Origin: DASPLX01 sp035627375
GTDB taxonomy: Bacteria; Pseudomonadota; Gammaproteobacteria; Burkholderiales; Burkholderiaceae_D
Assembly (NCBI GenBank): GCA_035627375.1
Contig: DASPLX010000059.1
Coordinates: 53,178 to 117,177 of the forward strand
Direction of reading: 5' to 3'
Length of the DNA: 64,000 nt
The notes below the pieces were generated by a model. It made no database searches. It was given only the letters and a program-made list of their open reading frames with translations, and had not been told where the DNA came from. This document shows positions 34,748 to 43,986 of this stretch, piece by piece (positions within the stretch are counted from its first letter, which is position 1; every line of letters begins with the position of its first letter). The position numbers were made by a program, and so were the translations under genes.

Positions 34748-36040
34748 ATGAGAAAGCCATTTTTTGCAGCTCTCTTGGCAATGCCGCTGGCAATTTCCAA
34801 TGCCTACGCAACCGATGACGGGGGGCCGAGCGTCATCGTCACCGGTTACGGCACGCTGGCCTACACCGGCACCGACACGGACGCGGCGGAATACGGCCGG
34901 CCGAATCAATGGTCGGGCGTCAAGAAAACCTTCCGCAACGGCGTCGATTCCAACTTCGGCATCCAGGGCACGATCCTCGTCAACGACTGGCTGTCCTTCA
35001 CCGCGCAAGGCCTGGCCCGCAAGATCGCGACCGACGACTGGAGCGCCCGGCTGTACTGGGGCTTCGCCAAGGCGAAGATCAACAAGGAATGGAGCGTGCG
35101 CATCGGCCGCATCGGCCTGCCGGTGTACATGATCTCGGATTTCCGCAACCTCGGCTACGCCAACACCTTCATCCGGCCGCCGGCCGAGGTGTATTCCCAG
35201 GTGGTGTTCGACAATGTCGACGGCGCGGACGTGATCTACCAGACGGCCTTCGGCGACACCAGCGTCACGGCGCAGCTGGCGGCCGGCAACACCGAGGAAA
35301 AGGTCGCCGCGGCCAAAGGCAGCCCCACCGGCGCCGCGCTCGGCGGCAACGCCTCGATCGAAGGCAAGTCCATGTGGGCGCTCAACGTCGTCGTCGAGAA
35401 CGGCCCTCTGACGCTGCGCGTCGGCCGCGCCGAAGCAAGCGTGAAGATCGACGACAGCTCCCGCGTCAACGCGCTGCTCACCGGTTTGCGCGCGGCCGGC
35501 ACCGGCTATGGCTTCTCGCAGTTGAACCGTCTGGCCGATGATCTCGCCGCCGACGGCAACAAGCCGAAAGGCTCGTTCACTTCGCTCGGCCTCGGACTCG
35601 ACTGGAACAACTTCGTGGTCCAATCCGAATTCGCCAAGCGCAAGACGCGCACGTATATCGCGAGCACGACCTCGTGGTACGTGCTGGGCGGCTACCGCAT
35701 CGGCAAGTTCCTGCCCTATGCCGTCCACGGTTCCCTGCGGCGCGACAGCGTCGTCGCGAACACGGTGCCGACCTCCTGCCCGGCCGGCTATCCGGCCGCC
35801 TGCACGCCGACCATGCAAGCGCTGCGCGCCGGCGTGACCGCGCTCACCACGACCGCCACGCAAGGCGAGCAGTCCACGACCAGCCTCGGCGTGCGTTGGG
35901 ATTTCCACAAGTCTGCCGCTCTCAAGGTGCAAGTCGACCGCGTCAAGCCGCACAACGGCCAGGGTCTGTTCCTCAATCCGACCCCGGCGTTCACCGGACC
36001 CGTCACGGTATTCGCCGCGGGCGTCGACTTCGTCTTCTAA
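34748..36040 (+). CDS. Outer-membrane porin-like beta-barrel protein
   Basis: The 430-residue protein has a Sec signal peptide (about 1-22, ending NAYA), then alternating polar/apolar strands typical of a beta-barrel (SVIVTGYGTLAYTGTD, WSVRIGRIGLPVYM, LTLRVGRAEASVKI) and the terminal Phe of outer-membrane proteins (VDFVF). It is not a classical gram-negative general porin by motif and may be a substrate-selective channel. It is followed 10 bp later by a small phosphate-binding-like protein and then a chemoreceptor. Uptake and sensing of one ligand is a plausible shared role. Confidence 0.85.
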   Translation: MRKPFFAALLAMPLAISNAYATDDGGPSVIVTGYGTLAYTGTDTDAAEYGRPNQWSGVKKTFRNGVDSNFGIQGTILVNDWLSFTAQGLARKIATDDWSARLYWGFAKAKINKEWSVRIGRIGLPVYMISDFRNLGYANTFIRPPAEVYSQVVFDNVDGADVIYQTAFGDTSVTAQLAAGNTEEKVAAAKGSPTGAALGGNASIEGKSMWALNVVVENGPLTLRVGRAEASVKIDDSSRVNALLTGLRAAGTGYGFSQLNRLADDLAADGNKPKGSFTSLGLGLDWNNFVVQSEFAKRKTRTYIASTTSWYVLGGYRIGKFLPYAVHGSLRRDSVVANTVPTSCPAGYPAACTPTMQALRAGVTALTTTATQGEQSTTSLGVRWDFHKSAALKVQVDRVKPHNGQGLFLNPTPAFTGPVTVFAAGVDFVF

Positions 36041-36050
36041 GGAGCGCAAC

Positions 36051-36476
36051 ATGAAAACTAGCTTGAAAGCTGCACTCGCAGCGGCAGCGGTTTCCGCGCT
36101 TGCCGCCCTTTCCGCCGTGCCGGCCGCCGCCGAGGAGATCGCGGTGATCGTCAATCCGCAGAATGCGGCCACGAAGATGCATACCGAACAGGCTGCCCAG
36201 TTCTTCCTCGGCAAGTCGTCGATGTTCACGCCGGTGGATCTGGCGGAAGGCTCGGCGGTACGCAACGAGTTCTACAAAAAGGTGGCCGACAAGGATGCCG
36301 CCCAGGTCAAGGCGATCTGGTCGAAACTGGTCTTCACGGGCAAGGCGACGCTGCCGAAGGAATACAAGACCGCCGCCGAGGTCAAGAAGGCGGTCGCGGC
36401 CGATCCGAACGGCATCGGCTACATCGAGAAGTCCGCCGTCGACAACACGGTCAAGGTCATCCTGACCCTGCAGTGA
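36051..36476 (+). CDS. Small phosphate-type periplasmic binding protein (PstS-like)
   Basis: The 141-residue protein has a signal peptide (about 1-27, ending PAAAEE) and one domain related to the PstS/PBP-like fold (IAVIVNPQN, AAQFFLGKSSMF, ...PNGIGYIEKSAVD). It is less than half the length of PstS, so it corresponds to the short stand-alone PBP family found next to porins and receptors in beta- and gammaproteobacteria. The ligand may be phosphate or another oxyanion. No ABC permease is present, which argues for a sensing or channel-associated role. Confidence 0.85.
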   Translation: MKTSLKAALAAAAVSALAALSAVPAAAEEIAVIVNPQNAATKMHTEQAAQFFLGKSSMFTPVDLAEGSAVRNEFYKKVADKDAAQVKAIWSKLVFTGKATLPKEYKTAAEVKKAVAADPNGIGYIEKSAVDNTVKVILTLQ

Positions 36477-36546
36477 TCCACCCCGGGAGGGCGGCAGCGC
36501 TCTCCCGATTTCCGTCTTCCGGCAATGCCGCCGTGAGGAGAAGCGT

Positions 36547-38157
36547 ATGAGCGTCAAACGCCAGATCTGGGCCTTGCCGGCCATTTCCACCGTCATCTTC
36601 GCGCTCGGCCTTGCCGTCAGCGTGTATTTCTCCAATTCGGCGCTGACTTCGATCAAGACGACCGAACAAGTCGACTACCCTGTGCTCGACCGCGCCAAGA
36701 CGCTGGCCCTCGAAGTCCAGGCTGTGGTGGACGGCTTCAAGGACGCAGTCGCCGAAGGCGACAAGAAGCGCATCGACCAGATCGAGGAACAGGCGGGCAA
36801 GGTGCGCGACCAGATCAAGAAACTCGGCGCGATCCCCGGCCAGCAGGAGACCGGAGACCGGCTCGCCAAGGAATTCGATCTCTATTACCAGCCGGCCCGC
36901 AAGGCGGCGCGCGTGATGCTGGAGATGGACCAGGGCGACATGCAGGCGGCGGTCACGGAGATGCAGAATCATCTCAAAGTGCTGCAGGCCGATCTCGCCA
37001 AGACCAACGAGGCCGCGCAGGAAAGGTTCAAGGCCGGGATCGACCGCAGCGGCGACGGCGTGCGCAACGCGCTGATCACCAGCGTGCTGGTGGCGCTGAT
37101 CGTCATCGTCGGGCTGGTCGCGGTTTCCTGGTTCGTGGTCCGCGCCATCTGGCAACAGCTCGGCGGCGAACCGGAATACGCGCGCGAGATCGCGCGCACC
37201 GTGGCCGACGGCGACTTGTCGATGGTCATCACGACCGAAGCGGACGATCACAGCAGCCTGCTCGGCGCGCTCAAGGACATGCAAGCCAAGCTGGCCGGCA
37301 TGGTCGCCGATATCAAGACTTCCGCCGACACCATCAAGTCGGCCAGCGGCGAGATCGCCTCCGGCAACGCCGATCTTTCCTCGCGCACCGAATCGCAGGC
37401 CAGCAGCCTCGAAGAGACGTCCAGCGCGATGGAAGGCCTCACCGAGACCGTCAAGCAGAATGCCGACAACGCACGCCAGGCCAACCAATTGGCGGCCTCG
37501 GCATCGGAAGTCGCCACCAAGGGCGGCCAGGTCGTGGACGAGGTGGTGGACACGATGGGCGAGATCACGCACGCGGCGAAGAAGATCGCCGACATCATCA
37601 GCGTGATCGACGGCATTGCCTTCCAGACCAACATCCTGGCGCTCAACGCCGCCGTGGAAGCGGCGCGCGCCGGCGAACAGGGCCGCGGCTTCGCGGTGGT
37701 GGCGGCCGAGGTGCGCAACCTGGCGCAACGCAGCGCGGCAGCGGCCAAGGAGATCAAGACGCTGATCACCGACTCGGTGGAGAAGGTCGACGCCGGTTCG
37801 AAGCTGGTCGACCAGGCCGGGCGGACGATGAGCGAGATCGTCGAATCGGTGAAGCGCGTGACGGACATCATGACGGAGATCACCGCCGCCAGCCAGGAAC
37901 AGAGCTCCGGCATACAGGAAGTCAGCCACGCGATCAACCAGATGGACGAGATGACCCAGCAGAACGCCGCGCTGGTGGAGCAAGCCGCGGCGGCAGCCGA
38001 GGCCATGGAAGAGCAGGCCGATCACCTGACGCAGGCGCTCAACGTCTTCAAGCTCGCCGGCATCGCGGAAGCGGACACCGCCGCGCAATATTCGCCGCCG
38101 CATGGCCGGCCGGCGGCGCTGCCGCGGCACGCTTATCCCGCTCTCGGCCGGAAATAG
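36547..38157 (+). CDS. Methyl-accepting chemotaxis protein
   Basis: The 536-residue receptor has TM1 (about 10-30), a helical periplasmic domain of about 145 residues, TM2 (about 175-198), a HAMP-like linker and a signalling domain with the conserved tip IDGIAFQTNILALNAAVEAAR. GAGGAG precedes the ATG by 6 bp. It follows the porin and the small binding protein on the same strand with a 70 bp gap, so the binding protein may present its ligand to this receptor. It ends in a Pro/His-rich tail rather than a CheR-tethering pentapeptide. Confidence 0.95.
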   Translation: MSVKRQIWALPAISTVIFALGLAVSVYFSNSALTSIKTTEQVDYPVLDRAKTLALEVQAVVDGFKDAVAEGDKKRIDQIEEQAGKVRDQIKKLGAIPGQQETGDRLAKEFDLYYQPARKAARVMLEMDQGDMQAAVTEMQNHLKVLQADLAKTNEAAQERFKAGIDRSGDGVRNALITSVLVALIVIVGLVAVSWFVVRAIWQQLGGEPEYAREIARTVADGDLSMVITTEADDHSSLLGALKDMQAKLAGMVADIKTSADTIKSASGEIASGNADLSSRTESQASSLEETSSAMEGLTETVKQNADNARQANQLAASASEVATKGGQVVDEVVDTMGEITHAAKKIADIISVIDGIAFQTNILALNAAVEAARAGEQGRGFAVVAAEVRNLAQRSAAAAKEIKTLITDSVEKVDAGSKLVDQAGRTMSEIVESVKRVTDIMTEITAASQEQSSGIQEVSHAINQMDEMTQQNAALVEQAAAAAEAMEEQADHLTQALNVFKLAGIAEADTAAQYSPPHGRPAALPRHAYPALGRK

Positions 38158-38232
38158 GCTCCGGCCGCATGGGCGACGCGGTTCCCGCCGTTGCGCTACC
38201 ATGACGGCCTGACCACCAGCCGGGAGCCACCC

Positions 38233-38628
38233 ATGCCGACTCGCCATGCCGCCTGCAGCTGCGGCCAACTGAAACTCGCCGCCGAAGGCGATCCGTTGCG
38301 CGTATCGATCTGCCATTGCCTCGCCTGCCAGCGGCGCACCGGCAGCGTGTTCGGCGCCCAGGCGCGCTTCGCGCGCGACCGGGTCGTCGTCGAAGGCCGG
38401 TCCACGCAATACGTCCGCGTCGGGGACAGCGGCGGCCGCGTCACTTTCCATTTCTGCCCCGAGTGCGGCGCGACGGTGTACTACCACCTGGCAGAAATGC
38501 CGGACACGCTCGGCATTCCAGTGGGTGCGTTCGCCGACCCCGGCTTCCCGGCGCCGAAGATCTCCATCTACGAAGAAAGAATGCACGCGTGGGTGGCGCT
38601 GCCGGACGGCATCGAACATCTCGACTGA
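38233..38628 (+). CDS. GFA/CENP-V domain protein
   Basis: The 131-residue zinc-binding protein has the GFA signature cysteines: CSCGQL near residue 8, CHCLACQRRTG near 27 and CPECGATVYY near 77. The family includes a glutathione-dependent formaldehyde-activating enzyme and other S-hydroxymethyl-glutathione-binding proteins; many members have no known activity. The ATG at 38233 follows GGGAG. It is followed 19 bp later by the DUF6265-like gene. Confidence 0.9.
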   Translation: MPTRHAACSCGQLKLAAEGDPLRVSICHCLACQRRTGSVFGAQARFARDRVVVEGRSTQYVRVGDSGGRVTFHFCPECGATVYYHLAEMPDTLGIPVGAFADPGFPAPKISIYEERMHAWVALPDGIEHLD

Positions 38629-38647
38629 CTTGCCGAGGAGAGCAACC

Positions 38648-39151
38648 ATGCGCATTTCCACCGCAACGACGGCGGCGCTCGCCGGCCTGGGCTTGGCGCT
38701 GTTTGCGCTGCCGACGGCATATGCCGAATCGATACGCGACTTGCACTGGCTGACCGGCTGCTGGGCCAGCGAGCGCGCCGAACCCGGCTCCGAAGAGCAC
38801 TGGATGCCGCCGGCCGGCGGCATGATGATCGGCGCCAGCCGCACCATCCGCGGCGGCAAGGCCGTGGAATACGAATTCATCGTGATCCGCGAAATCGCGC
38901 CCGGCAAGCTCGGCTACGTGGCCCATCCCTCGAACCAGAAACCGGCCGTCTTCCCGCTGCTCAAGGTGGGGGCGAACGAGGCGGTGTTCGAGAACCCGGA
39001 GCACGACTTCCCGCAACGGATTCTCTACCGCCTCGAAGGCGACGCCTTGCGGGCGCGGATCGAAGGCATGAGCAAGGGGCAGCTCAAGGGCATCGATTTC
39101 CCCATGAAGCGGGTCGGCTGCGATGCGGCGGCGGTGCGCGTGAAGGAGTAG
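38648..39151 (+). CDS. Secreted DUF6265-like protein
   Basis: The 167-residue protein has a signal peptide (about 1-26, ending AYAES) and one domain opening with LHWLTGCWASERAEPGSEEHWMPPAGGMMIG, the pattern of DUF6265/lipocalin-like proteins of unknown function, plus FENPEHDFPQRILY. GAGGAG lies 7 bp before the ATG. It probably works in the periplasm. The neighbours (GFA protein and a conserved hypothetical) give no pathway. Confidence 0.82.
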   Translation: MRISTATTAALAGLGLALFALPTAYAESIRDLHWLTGCWASERAEPGSEEHWMPPAGGMMIGASRTIRGGKAVEYEFIVIREIAPGKLGYVAHPSNQKPAVFPLLKVGANEAVFENPEHDFPQRILYRLEGDALRARIEGMSKGQLKGIDFPMKRVGCDAAAVRVKE

Positions 39152-39158
39152 GCGCGCC

Positions 39159-39662
39159 ATGCGCAAGCGGCTCATCCGTTGGTCGATGCAAACCGTGCTC
39201 GGCACGCTGGCGTTCTTCGCGCGCCGCCCGCGCCTGGCCTGGATATCCGGCCTGCTCACCCGTACGCTGGCGCGGGCGACGGTGCGCACCAAGGGAATCG
39301 GCAGGGCGCGCGGCGCGGGCGATCTCGGCACGCTATGGCAGCGCTCCTTCCCTTCCGCCAAACAAGTACCGATCGAAACCGTCTCCGGCAACACGGTCAT
39401 CGCGCAGATTCACACGCCCTGCCCGTTGCGCGGTAGCGGCGACCTGCATGCCTGCCACCGGATGATGGAATTCGACCGCGAAGTGCTGCGGCGGGCCGGC
39501 GGCCGGTTCGTCGTGCTGGAATCGCAGGCGACGCCCGGCGTCGCCTACTGCCGCGTGGCGATGCGCCTCGCGGGCGAGCCGATGGACGACCTGGTGCCGG
39601 CGCATCTGCGGAAATACGACACATCCGGCGCGGATTCGGCCGCGCGGCCGCGTTCGCGGTAA
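39159..39662 (+). CDS. Conserved hypothetical protein (167 aa)
   Basis: The N-terminus is basic with a short hydrophobic segment (MQTVLGTLAFFARRP), followed by a soluble domain with a notable Cys/His cluster: HTPCPLRGSGDLHACHRMMEFDR, then GRFVVLESQATPGVAYCRVAMR. The spaced Cys residues could bind metal or a cofactor. I have seen similar 'CPLRG..D..AC.RMM..DR' proteins annotated only as hypothetical. It starts 7 bp after the DUF6265 gene and is likely co-transcribed. Confidence 0.7.
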   Translation: MRKRLIRWSMQTVLGTLAFFARRPRLAWISGLLTRTLARATVRTKGIGRARGAGDLGTLWQRSFPSAKQVPIETVSGNTVIAQIHTPCPLRGSGDLHACHRMMEFDREVLRRAGGRFVVLESQATPGVAYCRVAMRLAGEPMDDLVPAHLRKYDTSGADSAARPRSR

Positions 39663-39745
39663 CGATAGCATTCGGCGACGCCGGCGCGGGCATATAATCG
39701 GAAACAGCAACACCCGGATTCCACCATCGCTCAGGGGGCTCCATC

Positions 39746-40519
39746 ATGTCGAAACCCCGTGGCTTGCTGTCCGCCCTGTCTCTCTCCCTGGCCTTGGCCG
39801 CCGGCCCGGCTGGCGCGGAGCAACCGGCCGTCAAGCTGTGTTATGACGACGCCCCGCTCTATCCCTGGCGCACGGCCGACGGACGAGGTCTCGATTTCGC
39901 CCTGCTCGATCTCGCGCAGAAACGCGCGGGCGTGCATTTCGTGCTGACGGCGCTGCCTTGGAAGCGCTGCCTGTCGGAAGTCCAGCAAGGCAAACAGGAT
40001 GGCGCCGTCGCGGCCAGTTTCAAGAACGAGCGCATGGAAATCGGTGTCTATCCGATGGTTGGCGACAATCCCGATCCGAAACGGCGCATGCGCACCGAAA
40101 GCTACAGCCTGTTCCGCGTCAAGGGCAGCAATGTCCACTGGGACGGCAAGACGATCCACGGAGCGAGCGGACCGGTCGGCGTACAGCTCGGCTATTCGAT
40201 CGCCGATCAGTTGAAGGCGTCGGGCAGCGCCGTGGAGGAAGGGACGGCAAGGGGCGCCGATATTTTCAGGAAGATGCTGCTCGGCCGCGTCTCCGGGGCC
40301 GCCCTGCTCACGCAGGAAGGCGATTATCTGTTGCGCGATCCGGAATTCAAGGCGCGCATCGAACGCTTCCCGTTCCCGCTGGCGGAAAAGCCCTACTACC
40401 TGCTGTTTTCGAAACAATTCTTTGCCGGCAGCGAACCGCTGGCCCGGAAGATCTGGGACGCCCTGGCGGCGGCGCGCGATTCGGCGGAATTCAAGAAGAC
40501 CGAAGCCGCGTTCGAGTGA
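39746..40519 (+). CDS. Periplasmic solute-binding protein (family 3-like)
   Basis: The 257-residue protein has a signal peptide (about 1-24, ending AGAEQ) and the two-lobe binding fold of family 3 solute-binding proteins: VKLCYDDAPLYPW, GLDFALLDLAQKRAG, LPWKRCLSEVQQGKQDGAVAASF. A conserved Cys pair may form a disulphide. No ABC permease or ATPase gene is adjacent, so it may serve a sensor or an unlinked transporter. The ligand is unknown. It is convergent with lolA. Confidence 0.88.
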   Translation: MSKPRGLLSALSLSLALAAGPAGAEQPAVKLCYDDAPLYPWRTADGRGLDFALLDLAQKRAGVHFVLTALPWKRCLSEVQQGKQDGAVAASFKNERMEIGVYPMVGDNPDPKRRMRTESYSLFRVKGSNVHWDGKTIHGASGPVGVQLGYSIADQLKASGSAVEEGTARGADIFRKMLLGRVSGAALLTQEGDYLLRDPEFKARIERFPFPLAEKPYYLLFSKQFFAGSEPLARKIWDALAAARDSAEFKKTEAAFE

Positions 40520-40541
40520 GGCGCGGACTTCGCTCCCGGTC

Positions 40542-41168
40542 TCAATTCTCCAGCACGTCCGCGCCCTTGGGCACGACGAACTTGAATTGCGCGGCGCCGA
40601 TGGCCGGGTTCTTTTCGAACTTGGTGAAGGTCAACACCGAGGTCTGTCCGAAGGAATCGCGCAACTCCATCGCTTCCGGCACGCCGTTCTTCAAGCCGAT
40701 CGCGATCTGCTCGAAACTCGTATCCTTCGCCTTCGGCGTCGCCTGCAGCCATTCGAGGCCGTCACGGACGCCGGCATCCTTGAGCGCGAAATTCTTCTCG
40801 AGATCGTTGCTGCCGAACAGGATGGCGGCCGGCGACGAACCGAGCGCATCGCCGAGCTGCTTGATCGTCACCTGGTTCAAATCCTTGTCGTAGATGTAGA
40901 GTTTCTCGCCGTCGGCTTGCAGCAATTGCTCGTACGGCTTCTGATAGGTCCAGACGAATCTGCCGGGACGGGCGAAGACGAAGGTGCCGGAAGACGGCGC
41001 GGAGGTCTTGCCCTTGCCCGCGGCATCGCTCCTCGACAGGCGTTGCGTGAATTCGCCCTTGGCCGACTTGGTCGTCGCGACGAACGATTTGAATTGATCG
41101 AGCGCGGACGCGGCTGCCAGCGCCGGCAGCGCGAACGCGCAAGCCGCCAAAAATTTTGCTTTCATCAT
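40542..41168 (-). CDS. lolA: Outer-membrane lipoprotein carrier protein LolA
   Basis: The 208-residue periplasmic chaperone carries lipoproteins from LolCDE to LolB. It has a signal peptide (about 1-22) and the LolA core: LDQFKSFVATTKSAKGEFTQ, GTFVFARPGRFVWTYQKPYEQLL and LYIYDKDLNQVTIK. Its start lies 4 bp after the ftsK stop, the usual lolA-ftsK arrangement. Complete. Confidence 0.96.
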   Translation of the reverse strand: MMKAKFLAACAFALPALAAASALDQFKSFVATTKSAKGEFTQRLSRSDAAGKGKTSAPSSGTFVFARPGRFVWTYQKPYEQLLQADGEKLYIYDKDLNQVTIKQLGDALGSSPAAILFGSNDLEKNFALKDAGVRDGLEWLQATPKAKDTSFEQIAIGLKNGVPEAMELRDSFGQTSVLTFTKFEKNPAIGAAQFKFVVPKGADVLEN

Positions 41169-41172
41169 CGGA

Positions 41173-43506
41173 TCATTCGGTATTGCCGGCCGGCACCAGG
41201 ATTTCCCGGTTGCCGTTCGATTGCATATTGGATACGAGTCCGCTCTGCTCCATTTGTTCCAGCAGGCGGGCCGCGCGGTTGTAGCCGATGCGCAAATGGC
41301 GCTGCACCAGCGAGATCGAGGCGCGGCGGTTCTTGAGCACCACCGCGACCGCCTGGTCGTAGAGCGGATCGGCCTCGCCGCTGGCGCCGCCTTCGCCGCC
41401 CAGCAGGTCGCCGCCTTCGCCTTCGGCCACGCCGCCCTCCAGGATGCCTTCGATGTAATTCGGCTCGCCCTGCGCCTTCAGATGCTCGACCACGCGATGC
41501 ACTTCATCGTCCGACACGAACGCGCCGTGCACGCGCATCGGCAGCCCGGTGCCGGGCGGCATGTAGAGCATGTCGCCCATGCCCAGCAGCGTTTCCGCGC
41601 CCATCTGGTCGAGAATCGTGCGCGAATCGATCTTGCTCGAGACCTGGAACGCGATGCGGGTCGGGATGTTGGCCTTGATCAGGCCGGTGATGACATCGAC
41701 CGACGGCCGCTGCGTCGCCAGGATCAGGTGGATGCCGGCGGCGCGCGCCTTTTGCGCGATGCGGGCGATCAATTCCTCGACCTTCTTGCCGACCACCATC
41801 ATGAGGTCGGCCAGCTCGTCGATGATGATGACGATGGTCGGCAGCTTTTCCAGCGGTTCGGGAGCGTCGGGCGTCAGGCTGAACGGATTCGGAATCTTCT
41901 CTTCCTTCTTTTCCGCCTCGGCGATCTTGTTGTTGTAGCCGGCCAGGTTGCGCACGCCGAGCTTGGACATCAGCTTGTAGCGGCGCTCCATCTCGGCCAC
42001 CGCCCAGTTCAGCGCATGGCCGGCCTGGCGCATGTCGGTCACGACCGGCGCCAGCAGATGCGGAATGCCTTCGTAGACCGACATCTCGAGCATCTTCGGA
42101 TCGATCAGGATCATGCGCACCTGGTTCGGATCGGCCTTGTACAAGAGCGAGAGGATGGTCGCGTTGATGCCGACCGACTTGCCGGAGCCGGTGGTGCCGG
42201 CCACCAGCAGGTGCGGCATCTTGGCCAGATCGGCGACGACCGGATGGCCTGCGATGTCCTTGCCGAGCGCGACCGTCAGGTTCGAATGGCTGTCGTTGTA
42301 GACCTTGGAGCCGAGGATCTCGGTCAAGCGCACGATCTGGCGCTTCGGATTCGGCAGCTCCAGGCCCATGTAATTCTTGCCCGGGATGGTCTCGACCACG
42401 CGGATCGAGGTCAGCGACAGCGAGCGCGCCAGGTCGCGCGCGAGATTCACGATCTGGCTGCCCTTCACGCCGGTGGCCGGCTCGATCTCGTAGCGCGTGA
42501 TCACCGGCCCCGGATAGGCGGCGACCACCTTGGCCTCGACGCCGAAGTCCGACAGCTTCTTCTCGATCAGGCGGCTGGTGAATTCGAGCGTCTCGACGCT
42601 GACGGTCTCCTGCTGCACCGGGGGATCGTCGAGCAGCGACAGCGGCGGCAGGTTGGTGTCGGGCAGGTCGGTGAACAGCGACACCTGGCGTTCCTTCTCG
42701 ACGCGTTCCGACTTCGGCACCGTGACGACCTGCGGTTCGATGCGGATCGGCGGCGCCTCGACCACCTTGGCGCGCTCCTGCACGATCGCCTCCTCGCGCT
42801 TGACGGCGGCGATCTGTCCGACCTTGCGATCCTCGCGCGCCGCGTACAGGCTGCGGAGGCCGTCCACCAGGATCTCGATCGCCTCGCCGGTGCGTTCGGC
42901 GACGTGCAGCCACGAGACGTGGAAGAACAGCGAGAAGCCGAGGCCGAACAAGAGCAGCAGGAATAGCGTGGCGCCGGTGAAGCCGAGCAGGTTTTGCGCG
43001 GCGGCGCCGACCAGCTCGCCGAGCACGCCGCCCGGCGCGCGCGGCAATTCCGCCTTGAGGGTGTACATGCGCAGGTACTCGATGGCGACGCTGCCCGTCA
43101 TCAGGAACGCGAAACCGGCGCCGCGGATCAGCGTTTCATGGCGGTGCTCGGGTTCCGGCTCGGTCTGCAGGATGAATTTCTGCGACAGGCGGCGATAGCC
43201 GGTCCAGACCGAACGCAGCAGCAGGATGCAGAACCACCAGGCCGAGAAACCGAAGATGTACAGCATCAGGTCGGCCAGCCAGGCGCCGACGCGGCCGCCC
43301 ATGTTGTTGAGACTGACGACTTCCGCGGCATGTGACCAGCCGGGATCGGCCTTGGAATATGTCAGGAAGATCAGGCACAGGTAGACGGTCGCGACGGCGA
43401 AGGCCAGCCAGCGCGCTTCGTACAGCAGGCGCACGAGGCGGCCCGGCAGCGGCTGGGAATCGGCGAGACTGGTGTTGCGGGTGTAGGCCTGGGTGGTTCT
43501 GGTCAT
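41173..43506 (-). CDS. ftsK: DNA translocase FtsK
   Basis: The 777-residue protein has about four N-terminal membrane helices (to residue 195), a proline/charged linker of about 90 residues, the RecA-like motor domain with Walker A GTTGSGKS (about 436-443) and Walker B IIIDELADL, and a C-terminal gamma winged helix (RHLRIGYNRAARLLEQME) that reads KOPS sites. It pumps DNA toward dif during division. It is in one operon with lolA and divergent from trxB. Confidence 0.98.
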   Translation of the reverse strand: MTRTTQAYTRNTSLADSQPLPGRLVRLLYEARWLAFAVATVYLCLIFLTYSKADPGWSHAAEVVSLNNMGGRVGAWLADLMLYIFGFSAWWFCILLLRSVWTGYRRLSQKFILQTEPEPEHRHETLIRGAGFAFLMTGSVAIEYLRMYTLKAELPRAPGGVLGELVGAAAQNLLGFTGATLFLLLLFGLGFSLFFHVSWLHVAERTGEAIEILVDGLRSLYAAREDRKVGQIAAVKREEAIVQERAKVVEAPPIRIEPQVVTVPKSERVEKERQVSLFTDLPDTNLPPLSLLDDPPVQQETVSVETLEFTSRLIEKKLSDFGVEAKVVAAYPGPVITRYEIEPATGVKGSQIVNLARDLARSLSLTSIRVVETIPGKNYMGLELPNPKRQIVRLTEILGSKVYNDSHSNLTVALGKDIAGHPVVADLAKMPHLLVAGTTGSGKSVGINATILSLLYKADPNQVRMILIDPKMLEMSVYEGIPHLLAPVVTDMRQAGHALNWAVAEMERRYKLMSKLGVRNLAGYNNKIAEAEKKEEKIPNPFSLTPDAPEPLEKLPTIVIIIDELADLMMVVGKKVEELIARIAQKARAAGIHLILATQRPSVDVITGLIKANIPTRIAFQVSSKIDSRTILDQMGAETLLGMGDMLYMPPGTGLPMRVHGAFVSDDEVHRVVEHLKAQGEPNYIEGILEGGVAEGEGGDLLGGEGGASGEADPLYDQAVAVVLKNRRASISLVQRHLRIGYNRAARLLEQMEQSGLVSNMQSNGNREILVPAGNTE

Positions 43507-43986
43507 GGGGCAAGCCGGGAATCGGAAGTATTCCGCATTTTACCGAGGTTGCCGGCGCTATTGTTCTTGGATCGAGGGCAACTGCCACGTATATAGCCAC
43601 CCGTGGCAATGGCCAATGGATAGCCCAATGAGCAACAAAATGAACACTTGCCCCGCTTTTCATTACTCATCTGCAATTCGTATCAAAACGAGCGTTCCGC
43701 CTTTGTCACTCATATTTTGCAAAGATGCTACCGCAAGATATAGCGAAACTTTGATCTTCCGGCCTTTGGAAAGACGCCCCGACAACAGCAGCCGTTCTTC
43801 AACTTACAAAGAAAGACTTGAAAAATGCTTATTGGTCCGAAATCATTTTCTCGAATTAATGTTGCAGACGATATCAACGCAGACAAGTCGGTGGCCGCCT
43901 GAGCTCCTGGTTCGGGTGGTAAGAATGCCGCAAGGCGCGATCGTCTATAATTTCGGTTTCTCTTCGCTCGATCGCACCTTGCCATC
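43507..43986. promoter_or_regulatory. Divergent intergenic region, ftsK and trxB
   Basis: The 480 bp are AT-richer than the flanks. TATAAT at 43946-43951 is a clear -10 candidate for trxB, giving a short leader. An inverted repeat TGCCACG...CGTGGCA lies near 43580-43605, close to the ftsK side. No frame here has a ribosome binding site or family match; no gene is supported. Confidence 0.45.

Noticed and set aside
43629..43986. Small protein gene between ftsK and trxB
   Set aside because: A frame stays open across the region, but it has no ribosome binding site, odd composition and overlaps the trxB promoter.
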